Source: SG8-39 sp032125995
GTDB lineage: Bacteria; Pseudomonadota; Gammaproteobacteria; Burkholderiales; SG8-39
Reading direction: 5' to 3'
Assembly (NCBI GenBank): GCA_032125995.1
Contig: JAQBBQ010000006.1
Coordinates: 1 to 7,614 of the forward strand
DNA length: 7,614 nucleotides
Below are positions 1 through 5,820 of this stretch, in pieces. Each line of letters opens with the position of its first letter. Positions within the stretch are counted from its first letter, which is position 1. The position numbers and the translations under genes are program-made. Below the pieces are notes generated by a model that was not told where the DNA came from, did not search any database, and saw nothing but the letters and a program-made list of their open reading frames with translations.

Positions 1-140
1 GCGCGCCCGCGCCAGATTTCGTCGTCCAGGGACCGCAGGCGCACGGCGTACCCGGGCTCGTGCACCTGTTCGGCATCGAATCGCCCGGGCTCACGGCGAG
101 CCTCGTACTCGCCGACGAAGTGCTGCGGCAGTTGCATTGA
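1..140 (+). CDS. FAD-dependent oxidoreductase, C-terminal fragment (DAO/L-2-hydroxyglutarate oxidase-like)
   Basis: Only the last 45 codons are in the window (in frame from position 3, TGA stop at 138-140). The visible peptide contains GVPGLVHLFGIESPGLTASL followed by an LADEVL helix. This resembles the C-terminal FAD-contacting segment of the DAO superfamily, particularly the LhgO/YgaF-like 'NAD(P)/FAD-dependent oxidoreductase' group, where a G-L-x-x-L-F-G-I-E-S-P-G-L-T-x-S block closes the flavin site. The substrate cannot be inferred from this fragment. The gene runs in the same direction as nnr and ends 50 bp before its ATG. That gap holds a separate -10 box, so co-transcription is possible but not required. 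The family call is fairly safe; the subfamily is inference. Confidence 0.72.
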   Translation, partial: APAPDFVVQGPQAHGVPGLVHLFGIESPGLTASLVLADEVLRQLH

Positions 141-142
141 AG

Positions 143-178
143 CGTGCCCCGCGTACGCGGTGCGCGGCAACGTGCCCC
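143..178. repeat. 8-bp direct repeats flanking a 12-bp palindrome upstream of nnr
   Basis: CGTGCCCC occurs at 143-150 and again at 171-178, with a partial third copy (GTGCCC) at 185-190. Between them lies the perfect palindrome CCGCGTACGCGG (149-160), which falls about where a -35 element would sit for the TAAAAT box at 179-184. The arrangement could be an operator, or chance in GC-rich DNA. No specific regulator is recognised. Confidence 0.35.
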
Positions 179-184
179 TAAAAT
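179..184 (+). promoter_or_regulatory. -10 box (TAAAAT) of the nnr promoter
   Basis: TAAAAT matches the sigma-70 -10 consensus at five of six positions and stands out as A/T-rich in GC-rich DNA. Its last base is separated by 6 nt from the ATG at 191, so transcription starting about 7 nt downstream would begin at or next to that ATG. No good -35 hexamer is visible 16-18 bp upstream. No Shine-Dalgarno sequence is seen, which fits a leaderless or nearly leaderless message. Confidence 0.5.
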
Positions 185-190
185 GTGCCC

Positions 191-1666
191 ATGAGCCGAC
201 CGATCTATCTCACCGAAGACATCCGCCGCATCGAAGCCGCGGCCGGCGCCGTTACGCCGACGCTCATGGCCCGCGCGGGCCGGGCGGCGGCCGATCTCGC
301 GCTGCAGCTGGTGCCTGACCAGGGCAAGGACGTGCTGATCCTCGCCGGGCCTGGCAACAACGGCGGTGACGCCTATGAAGTCGCGCTCCATCTGAAAGCC
401 GCATTCCTGCGCGTCGCCGTGGTGTCGCCCGCCGATCCGGCGAAACTGCCGCAGGACGCCGCAGAGGCCTTGCGCAAATGGCAGGCGACGGGCGGCGAGG
501 TCCTCAACGCCGTGCCCGCGGACCGACGCTGGTCGCTCGTCGTCGACGGCCTGTTCGGTATCGGACTGGCGCGCGCGCCCGAAGGCGCCTATGCGCAGCT
601 CATCGAGTTCGCAAATGCACAGTCGTGCCCGGTGCTGGCGCTCGACATGCCGAGCGGGCTGGGGTCGGACACGGGACGCGCCCTCGGGCGCGTCGTACGC
701 GCCACCCAGACGATCAGCTTCATTGCGCTCAAGCCGGGGCTGCTCACGCTCGAGGGACCGGATCATTGCGGCGCGATCAGCGTCGCGGAACTCGGCCTCG
801 ACGTGCGCGCCTTAGTCGCGCCGGCGGGCTGGGTCGCGGAACCCGCGACGATGAACTGGGTACTCAAGCCGCGCCCGCGCGAGTTTCACAAGGGACAGGC
901 AGGCTCGCTCGCCATTCTCGGCGGTACCTCGGGCATGGTCGGCGCGGCGCTACTTGCCGGACGCGCGGCGCTCAAACTCGGTGCGGGACGGGTCTACGTC
1001 GGCCTGCTCGATCACGCGGCGCCCGGCGTCGACCCCGTGGCGCCCGAACTGATGCTGCGCCATCCCGACGACACGCTCGGCGAGAATCTCGACGCCATCG
1101 TCGTCGGGCCCGGGCTCGGCCAAAGCGAACGCGCGGCAACGCTCGTCGGCGCCGCGATCGCGAGCGACATGCCCTGCGTGCTTGACGCCGATGCGCTCAA
1201 CATCCTCGCGGACAACGCCGATCTGCGCGCCGCCTGCGCGCGCCGGCGCGCCGATACGCTCATCACGCCGCACCCCGGCGAGGCCGCGCGTCTGCTCGAG
1301 ACCAGCACCGACGCCGTGCAGGCCGACCGGCTCGGCGCGGCGCGGGCGCTAGCGGAGCGATTTGCCGCGCATACCGTCCTCAAAGGCAACGGCAGCGTGC
1401 TCGTCGCGCGCGACGGGCACTGGTTCGTCAACACCTCGGGAAACCCGGGCATGGCGAGCGCGGGCATGGGCGACACGCTCGCCGGTTTTCTCGGCGCGCT
1501 GCTCGCGCAGCGCTATGCCGGTGAAGCCGCGCTCGTGCTCGGCGTGCATCTGCATGGCGCGGCGGCCGACGCCCTGGTTCTGGAGGGAACCGGTCCGGTG
1601 GGTCTCACGGCGGGCGAGTTGATCGATGCGGCGCGCCGGCTGTGGAACAGCTGGCTCGCCCGCTAG
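191..1666 (+). CDS. nnr: Bifunctional NAD(P)HX epimerase / ADP-dependent NAD(P)HX dehydratase
   Basis: This metabolite-repair enzyme restores NAD(P)H damaged by hydration. The N-terminal epimerase interconverts R- and S-NAD(P)HX, and the C-terminal ribokinase-like domain dehydrates S-NAD(P)HX using a nucleotide. The 491-residue length is close to the fused YjeF/Nnr proteins of other bacteria. The epimerase half covers about residues 1-220, with GPGNNGGD (53-60) and DMPSG (152-156). The dehydratase half covers about 225-491, with a GSLAILGG start, GPGLG (306-310), HPGE (361-364) and GMGDTLAG (425-432); D428 is the expected catalytic Asp. Family members often have GTGD, so Met at 426 is a small variation. 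A GTG at 185 would add two residues. I prefer the ATG at 191 because the -10 box ends at 184 and MSRPIYLTEDIRRIE matches the usual family start. The next gene begins 16 nt after the stop, suggesting co-transcription. Confidence 0.95.
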   Translation: MSRPIYLTEDIRRIEAAAGAVTPTLMARAGRAAADLALQLVPDQGKDVLILAGPGNNGGDAYEVALHLKAAFLRVAVVSPADPAKLPQDAAEALRKWQATGGEVLNAVPADRRWSLVVDGLFGIGLARAPEGAYAQLIEFANAQSCPVLALDMPSGLGSDTGRALGRVVRATQTISFIALKPGLLTLEGPDHCGAISVAELGLDVRALVAPAGWVAEPATMNWVLKPRPREFHKGQAGSLAILGGTSGMVGAALLAGRAALKLGAGRVYVGLLDHAAPGVDPVAPELMLRHPDDTLGENLDAIVVGPGLGQSERAATLVGAAIASDMPCVLDADALNILADNADLRAACARRRADTLITPHPGEAARLLETSTDAVQADRLGAARALAERFAAHTVLKGNGSVLVARDGHWFVNTSGNPGMASAGMGDTLAGFLGALLAQRYAGEAALVLGVHLHGAAADALVLEGTGPVGLTAGELIDAARRLWNSWLAR

Positions 1667-1682
1667 CGGTTCCTCGCCGGCA

Positions 1683-2729
1683 ATGGAGGCTGAAGAATCC
1701 CTGCAGGGCGAGCTGATCTCGGCCTACCTTTACCGCGTGATCGCCGCGCGCGAAGGCGATCCCCGGCGCAAGCACCTGTTCGAAGAACTCGCGCGCGATG
1801 CAGAGGCGCAGGCGGTGCATTGGCACGACGCGCTGGCGCGCGAAGGCGCTGCGCCAGCGCAGTTCCGGCCCACCGCACGCGCGCGGCTGGTGGCCTGGTT
1901 GGTCGATCGGCTCGGTCCGCAACGGCTGACCCACGTACTTGCCGCCATGAAGGTGCGCGGCATGTCGGTCTACACCGAGGGGGCACGTGCCCCACGCGGC
2001 ATGGTCAGCCTGCCATCAGCCCACGACGAAATCGGTGAGCGCCACCACGCCCGCGTCGGCGACGGCGGTTCGCTGCGCGCGGCCGTATTCGGCGTCAACG
2101 ACGGACTGGTGTCGATTGCGAGCCTGATTCTCGGCGTCGCGGGCGCGGGGGTATCGAGCGGCACGATCCTGCTCGCGGGCGTCGCCGGCCTGCTCGCCGG
2201 CGCGTTTTCGATGGCCGCCGGCGAGTACGTGTCGATGCGCTCGCAGCGCGAAATGTATGAGCATCAGATTGCGCTCGAAAAGGCGGAACTCGACGCCTAT
2301 CCGGAGGAGGAGGCCGAGGAACTCGCGCTGATCTTCGAAGCGCGCGGCGTAGCGATCGAGGCGGCGCGCCGCCACGCCGCGCAGTTGGTTGCCGATCCCG
2401 TGAACGCGCTCGACACGCTGACCCGCGAGGAACTCGGCCTCAACCCGGCCGATCTCGGATCGCCGGAGGGTGCGGCGATCGCCTCCTTCTTGTCGTTCGC
2501 CATCGGGGGCGCGGTCCCGCTTGCGCCATTCATCGTCGCCCCGGCCCCGCTCGCGCTCGGCGCTTCGGTCGCAGCCGCTGCGGCCGGCCTGTTCCTCGCT
2601 GGCGCAGCGACGAGCCTGTTCACCGGACGCGCCGCACTTGCGGGCGGTGCGCGCATGCTGGGTATCGGCGCCGCGGCCGGCGCGATTACCTACTCGATCG
2701 GCGCGTTGCTTGGAACCGGACTGGCCTGA
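1683..2729 (+). CDS. Ferritin-like domain fused to VIT1/CCC1-family Fe/Mn transporter
   Basis: This 348-residue inner-membrane protein has two parts. Residues 1-100 form a ferritin/rubrerythrin-like N-terminal domain with helices GELISAYLYR (9-18), LFEELARDAEAQAVHW (32-47) and RLTHVLAAMKVRG (81-93). From about 128 to 348 is the VIT1/CCC1 domain. It carries the TM1 signature VFGVNDGLVS (135-144; D140), the TM2 signature AGAFSMAAGEYVSMRSQ (172-188; M177, E181), a cytosolic Glu-rich metal-binding segment (about 190-225, with E199, E202, E208-E210, E212, E213, E219), and three further hydrophobic helices. In the family such fusions resemble MbfA/Er-VIT1 proteins, which move Fe2+ or Mn2+ out of the cytosol by proton antiport. 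The metal here is inferred. Several expected ferritin ligands look replaced (see findings). An in-frame extension to 1626 would overlap nnr; the ATG at 1683 gives MEAEESLQGEL, a natural helix start. There is no clear Shine-Dalgarno sequence, so translation may depend on coupling to nnr. Confidence 0.88.
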   Translation: MEAEESLQGELISAYLYRVIAAREGDPRRKHLFEELARDAEAQAVHWHDALAREGAAPAQFRPTARARLVAWLVDRLGPQRLTHVLAAMKVRGMSVYTEGARAPRGMVSLPSAHDEIGERHHARVGDGGSLRAAVFGVNDGLVSIASLILGVAGAGVSSGTILLAGVAGLLAGAFSMAAGEYVSMRSQREMYEHQIALEKAELDAYPEEEAEELALIFEARGVAIEAARRHAAQLVADPVNALDTLTREELGLNPADLGSPEGAAIASFLSFAIGGAVPLAPFIVAPAPLALGASVAAAAAGLFLAGAATSLFTGRAALAGGARMLGIGAAAGAITYSIGALLGTGLA

Positions 2730-2751
2730 AGCCCGCGACTCAACGCTTCAG
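2726..2751. terminator. Possible bidirectional stem-loop between convergent genes
   Basis: CTGAAGC (2726-2732) and GCTTCAG (2745-2751) form a perfect 7-bp inverted repeat with a 12-nt loop. The left arm contains the TGA stop of the VIT-family gene, and the loop contains the stop of the convergent peroxiredoxin gene (2740-2742). There is no T-tract on either side, so intrinsic termination would be weak. The arm may instead be fortuitous or protect mRNA 3' ends. Confidence 0.35.
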
Positions 2752-3210
2752 CCGCCGCACGACATCGAAGACTTCAGCCGCATGTCCGCGCGGGCTCACG
2801 CCGTAGGCGACGTGGCGCAGCATGCCCTTCTTGTCGATGATGAATGTCGATCGAACGAGGCATTCTCGCCGCACGCCCTCGGTTTCCTTTTCCTGCAGCA
2901 CGCCGTAGTCGCGGCACACCTCGCCCTCGAGGTCCGATAGGAGCGCGATCGACAGTCCGTGCGCGTCGCGAAATTCTGCGTGGCGCAGACAATCGTCGCG
3001 CGATACGCCAATGATGACGCAGTCGTGGCGATGAAATTCGGTCTCGTGATCCGAAAAGTCGATCGCCTCCATGGTGCAGCCCGGTGTGCCGTCGCGTGGA
3101 TAGAAATACAGCACGACGTTCTTCTTGCCCTTGAACGCCGACAAGCTGACGACCTGCATGTCGGCGTCCGGGAGCGAAAAATTCGGCGCGCGCTGGCCCG
3201 TATGCATCAT
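2740..3210 (-). CDS. bcp: Thioredoxin-dependent peroxiredoxin, BCP/PrxQ family
   Basis: This 156-residue cytosolic thiol peroxidase reduces H2O2 and organic hydroperoxides. It begins with a typical GQRAPNFSLPDADM segment and carries the peroxiredoxin signature P38-x3-T42-x2-C45 in YFYPRDGTPGCTMEAIDF. C45 is the peroxidatic cysteine and R120 (in VRSTFIID) the expected active-site Arg. In E. coli Bcp the resolving cysteine lies five residues after the peroxidatic one; here that position is I50. Other cysteines are C64, C74, C99 and C117, so resolution must use one of these, an external thiol, or a 1-Cys mechanism. Two consecutive ATG codons occur at the start (3210 and 3207, minus strand). The first is kept, though the second is equally plausible. 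The gene is convergent with the VIT-family gene (10 bp between stop codons) and divergent from the roxA-like gene. A -10-like TAGAAT lies 9 nt upstream. Confidence 0.93.
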   Translation of the reverse strand: MMHTGQRAPNFSLPDADMQVVSLSAFKGKKNVVLYFYPRDGTPGCTMEAIDFSDHETEFHRHDCVIIGVSRDDCLRHAEFRDAHGLSIALLSDLEGEVCRDYGVLQEKETEGVRRECLVRSTFIIDKKGMLRHVAYGVSPRGHAAEVFDVVRRLKR

Positions 3211-3219
3211 GTCGCGCGG

Positions 3220-3250
3220 ATTCTAATGCATGATCTTTGCGTGTTGACAA
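3220..3250 (-). promoter_or_regulatory. Putative promoter of the peroxiredoxin gene
   Basis: Read on the minus strand, TTGTCA (3250-3245, one mismatch to the -35 consensus) is followed after 19 bp by TAGAAT (3225-3220, one mismatch to the -10 consensus). The 19-bp spacer is longer than the preferred 17. Initiation about 7 nt after the -10 would fall near 3213, leaving only about 3 nt before the first ATG at 3210. No Shine-Dalgarno sequence is seen between them. Confidence 0.45.
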
Positions 3251-3274
3251 GGCCTATGTGCTGCGTGCGATGCC

Positions 3275-3293
3275 TGCGTCGCCTTGCGTCGCC
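3275..3293. repeat. Tandem 9-bp direct repeat in the divergent promoter region
   Basis: TGCGTCGCC occurs at 3275-3283 and 3285-3293, separated by a single T. The 10-bp period is about one helical turn, so both copies would face the same side of the DNA. The repeat lies between the peroxiredoxin promoter and the TATAAT box of the roxA-like gene. It could be a regulator-binding site; no known motif is recognised. Confidence 0.35.
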
Positions 3294-3328
3294 GGTGTCG
3301 CGGTTCCGCAACGACCGCTCGACGCTTC

Positions 3329-3334
3329 TATAAT
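3329..3334 (+). promoter_or_regulatory. -10 box (TATAAT) of the roxA-like gene
   Basis: This is a perfect sigma-70 -10 hexamer whose last base is 6 nt from the GTG at 3341, the same spacing as the TAAAAT box of nnr. Transcription would begin at or beside the start codon, giving a leaderless message. No convincing -35 or extended -10 TG is present. This placement also argues against using the in-frame start further upstream at 3284, since the promoter would then lie inside the coding sequence. Confidence 0.6.
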
Positions 3335-3340
3335 CCTGCG

Positions 3341-4480
3341 GTGCGAAATTTGCTTCTCGGCGGACTTTCACCGAACGCGTTTCTCGAGCGGCACTGGCAA
3401 CGGCGCCCGCTGCTCGTGCGCGGCGCGCTCCCCGGGTTTCGGGACCTGATTGACCGCGACGCGCTTTCACGTCTTGCCATGCGAGATGACGTCGAGTCGC
3501 GCCTGGTCGAGCGCCGACGCGGACGTTGGCAGGTCACGCACGGTCCCGTGCCGCGCACGCGGCTGCGCCGCGCCGGCCGCGCAGGCGAGTTCGACTGGAC
3601 GCTGCTCGTCAGCGGGCTCAACCTGCACCTGCCAGCGGCCGACCGTCTTTTGCGCCGTTTCGACTTCTTGCCGCAGGCGCGTCTAGACGACCTGATGGTG
3701 AGTTATGCGGCGCCGGGCGGCAGCGTCGGCCCGCATGCGGACGGCTACGACGTTTTCCTGATCCAGGGCCACGGGCGCAGGCGGTGGCGCCTGTGCCGCC
3801 CGCGCGCGTTCGACTTCGTTGCCGGCGCGCCGCTGCGCCTAATCGAGAACTTCGTCGCCGAGGACGAGCTGCTCGCCGAGCCGGGTGACCTGCTCTACCT
3901 GCCGCCGGGCTGGGGCCACGACGGCGTTGCGCTCGAGTCCTGCACCACCTACTCGATCGGTTTTCGCGCGCCCGGCAGCGACGAGCTGGGGGCCGCGTTT
4001 CTCGACTGGCTGCACGCGCGCGGCCTGCCCGAGCGGCCACGCTATCGCGACCGCGGACTGCGCGCGACGCAGCATTCGGCGCGCGTACCCCGCGCCATGA
4101 TCGCGTATGCGGCCGACGCCATTGCGCGCATTCGCTGGTCACGCGCCGACGTCACTCGCTTTCTCGCCGAGTATCTGACCACGCCGAAGCCGCAGGTCGT
4201 TTTCCGAGCCCCGCGACCTGCGCTCAGCCGCACGACGTTCGATGCACGCCTGCGCCGGTCGGTGGTCGCGCTCGATGCGCGCACTCAGCTCCTGGTCACC
4301 GGCAGGTACCCGTACCTGAACGGCGAGCGCGTGCAGCTCGGCGCTGCCGGGCGGCGTGCGCTGTCGGCACTCGCCGACGCGCGGCGGCTCGCTGGCGCGC
4401 AGCTTGCCCGCGCGATGCCGCGCGATCTACTCTACGCGTGGTACCGGCTCGGCGTTCTGCATCTCGAAGCGCCCGCATGA
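3341..4480 (+). CDS. roxA: Cupin/JmjC-family ribosomal oxygenase, uL16 arginine hydroxylase-like (RoxA/YcfD)
   Basis: This 379-residue protein belongs to the cupin_4/JmjC Fe(II)- and 2-oxoglutarate-dependent oxygenases. E. coli YcfD (RoxA) of this group hydroxylates an arginine of ribosomal protein L16. The double-stranded beta-helix core carries the iron triad H132-x-D134 (in GPHADGYDVFLIQG) and H193 (in LPPGWGHDG), close to the YcfD ligand positions H125, D127 and H187. GRRRW (145-149) follows the first two ligands as in YcfD. The N-terminus (LSPNAFLERHWQRRPLLVRGA) is the usual family opening. The region after about residue 215 matches the dimerisation and winged-helix-like C-terminal part, including the hydrophobic LYAWYRLGVLHLE end. 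The GTG at 3341 is chosen because the protein begins MRNLLLGGLS there and a TATAAT box lies 7 nt upstream. The stop overlaps the next start as ATGA. Family membership is strong; L16 as substrate is inference from homology. Confidence 0.88.
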   Translation: MRNLLLGGLSPNAFLERHWQRRPLLVRGALPGFRDLIDRDALSRLAMRDDVESRLVERRRGRWQVTHGPVPRTRLRRAGRAGEFDWTLLVSGLNLHLPAADRLLRRFDFLPQARLDDLMVSYAAPGGSVGPHADGYDVFLIQGHGRRRWRLCRPRAFDFVAGAPLRLIENFVAEDELLAEPGDLLYLPPGWGHDGVALESCTTYSIGFRAPGSDELGAAFLDWLHARGLPERPRYRDRGLRATQHSARVPRAMIAYAADAIARIRWSRADVTRFLAEYLTTPKPQVVFRAPRPALSRTTFDARLRRSVVALDARTQLLVTGRYPYLNGERVQLGAAGRRALSALADARRLAGAQLARAMPRDLLYAWYRLGVLHLEAPA

Positions 4481-4980
4481 GCGAACCCAGCGAACCCGCG
4501 GCGACCGACTATCAGCGTTTCGACACCGAGGCTGGATTCCAGGCGGCGATCGACCGCCTGCTCGTGCAGCACGGGCGCGAGCTGCGTATTTTTGATCCCG
4601 ATCTCGAATCGCTGCGGCTGAACACGCCGACGCGGATCGACCGGCTCGAGCAGTTTCTGCTCGTCAGCCGCACGCGCCGCCTCTACATCGTGGTGCACGA
4701 ACCGGACTATCTGACGCGGCGCTGCCCGCGGATGATGGGCTTGCTCGCGCGCTTTGCGCACGTCATCCAGATCAATCGGACGCACGAGGAGATTCGCGAA
4801 CTGCAGGATGCTTTTCTGGTGCTCGATGCCGAGCATTACGTCCGCCGTCCGGTCGCGCGCACCTTCCGGGGGGCAATCGGGATAAGCGACGAGACCGAGG
4901 CGCTCGCGATGCGCAGCCGCTTTACGGAGATTTGGTCCGCGTCGTACCCGGCCGTCTCGGCGACGACACTCGGCCTGTAG
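4477..4980 (+). CDS. DUF7931-type protein of unknown function
   Basis: This 167-residue, apparently cytosolic protein has no signal peptide or membrane helix. I recognise it only as resembling the betaproteobacterial family annotated as DUF7931. After a short flexible Ser/Pro/Glu-rich N-terminus it shows alternating helices and strands: FDTEAGFQAAIDRLL, LRIFDPDLESLRLNTP, RLYIVVHEPDYLTRRCPRMMGLL, HVIQINRT, DAFLVLDAEHYVRRP, and a final helix ending RSRFTEIW. The layout recalls half of a phospholipase D-like fold, but the HKD catalytic motif is absent (HYVRR in the place where it might be expected). That comparison is speculative. The ATG at 4477 overlaps the TGA of the roxA-like gene, so the two are almost certainly translated together. 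A start 39 nt upstream (4438) would lengthen the overlap and adds an Arg-rich stretch typical of shadow translation. The stop directly abuts the stop of the convergent hydrolase gene. Confidence 0.8.
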   Translation: MSEPSEPAATDYQRFDTEAGFQAAIDRLLVQHGRELRIFDPDLESLRLNTPTRIDRLEQFLLVSRTRRLYIVVHEPDYLTRRCPRMMGLLARFAHVIQINRTHEEIRELQDAFLVLDAEHYVRRPVARTFRGAIGISDETEALAMRSRFTEIWSASYPAVSATTLGL

Positions 4981-5772
4981 TCAGTCCAGCGCGCGCCAGT
5001 CGAACCCGTCGGTCTGTGTCGCGAGGCCGACCCAGTCGGCTGCACAGCCCAGTGCTCCGGCGAGCGCCGCGCGCGCCAGCGCCGGGCGGTTGTTTTGGTC
5101 CGACAGATGCGCCGCGATCACGTGCTTCAGGCGGGATCGATCGAGCGCGCCAAGCAGTGCGGCGGCGGCGTCATTGTCGAGGTGCCCGAGCGGCCCGCCG
5201 ATGCGCTCCTTGAGCCAACGTGGATAGCCCCCGTTCCACAACAGGTCGCGCGCGTGATTGCATTCGAGCACCAGGGCTTCGCAGCCCGACAACATCTCGA
5301 CGACATGTGCGGTGGACGCGCCGAGGTCCGTGAGCACGCCCAGGCGCTGCGCACCGTCGGAGAGCACGAACTGGACCGGCTCGCGTGCGTCGTGCGGGAC
5401 GGTAAACGGACGGATCTCGAGGTCGTCGATCGCGAAGGGCGCACGGCCGTCGATGATTCGAAACTTGACCTTGCTGGCCACCGCCTTCGCTTCACCTGCC
5501 GGGTCGGCGTCGCGTTGCGCATGCTGCGTACCACGCGTGAGCACGACCTCCAACCCGTACGTCGCGGCCAGGGCGTACACCCCGCCGGCGTGATCATCGT
5601 GTTCGTGCGTGACGAGGATCGCACGCAGTGCGCCGGCCTCGAGGCCGCGCCGCGCCAGCCGCCGCTCGGTCTCGCGTGGCGACAGGCCGCAATCGACCAG
5701 CACGCGCGTACCGCCCGCCTCGACGACGAGGCAATTTCCCTTGCTGCCACTTGCGAGCGAGGTGAAGCGCAA
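4981..5772 (-). CDS. MBL-fold metallo-hydrolase, YycJ/WalJ-like
   Basis: This 263-residue soluble metallo-beta-lactamase-fold hydrolase has the family opening MRFTSLASGSKGNCLVVE and the metal-binding motif THEHDDH (H56, H58, D60, H61). Further likely ligands are H127 (in TVPHDA), D149 (in GVLTDLG) and H222 (in AAHLSDQNN). ECNHARDLL (170-178) and YPRWLKERIGGPLGHLDN (183-200) are typical of the YycJ/WalJ group. Firmicute relatives are linked to exonuclease activity and cell-wall/DNA coordination; the role in Gram-negatives is not established, so only the family is called. The start is TTG at 5772. No in-frame ATG gives the family N-terminus, and no Shine-Dalgarno sequence precedes it. The gene lies 49 bp downstream of bamC and is probably read from the dapA-bamC transcript. 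It ends flush against the stop codon of the opposing DUF7931 gene. Confidence 0.9.
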   Translation of the reverse strand: MRFTSLASGSKGNCLVVEAGGTRVLVDCGLSPRETERRLARRGLEAGALRAILVTHEHDDHAGGVYALAATYGLEVVLTRGTQHAQRDADPAGEAKAVASKVKFRIIDGRAPFAIDDLEIRPFTVPHDAREPVQFVLSDGAQRLGVLTDLGASTAHVVEMLSGCEALVLECNHARDLLWNGGYPRWLKERIGGPLGHLDNDAAAALLGALDRSRLKHVIAAHLSDQNNRPALARAALAGALGCAADWVGLATQTDGFDWRALD

Positions 5773-5778
5773 CGTACT

Positions 5779-5820
5779 GGGCGCGGGGCGCGTAGGGCGT
5801 GGGCCGCGGGGCGCGGCGGG
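5779..5820 (+). other. G-tract cluster in the bamC/MBL intergenic gap (potential G-quadruplex)
   Basis: Six runs of three or four G occur on the plus strand at 5779-5781, 5785-5788, 5795-5797, 5801-5803, 5808-5811 and 5818-5820, with loops of 3, 6, 3, 4 and 6 nt. This satisfies the common G3+N1-7 quadruplex pattern. An 11-mer CGCGGGGCGCG is repeated at 5782-5792 and 5805-5815. The flanking genes are on the minus strand, so the G-rich strand is their template and the mRNA is C-rich here. Confidence 0.5.

Noticed and set aside
950..1476. Open frames antisense to nnr (950-1273 and 1012-1476, minus strand)
   Set aside because: Low-complexity Arg/Ala/Ser composition and no domain; fully inside a well-supported gene.
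1626..1682. Upstream extension of the VIT-family gene to 1626
   Set aside because: It would overlap nnr by 41 nt and add a Gly/Ser/Arg stretch unlike the family; ATG 1683 gives the natural N-terminus.
2470..2940. Plus-strand open frame spanning the VIT/peroxiredoxin junction
   Set aside because: It reads the end of the VIT gene out of frame and the peroxiredoxin gene antisense; no recognisable protein features.
3244..3272. TTGACA on the plus strand (3244-3249) as a promoter for the roxA-like gene
   Set aside because: No acceptable -10 lies 16-18 bp downstream; the same bases read on the minus strand as TTGTCA fit the peroxiredoxin promoter, and TATAAT at 3329 is much better placed for the roxA-like gene.
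3618..4142. 174-codon minus-strand frame inside the roxA-like gene
   Set aside because: Arg/Ala-rich shadow; the plus-strand frame has a complete iron triad and family ends.
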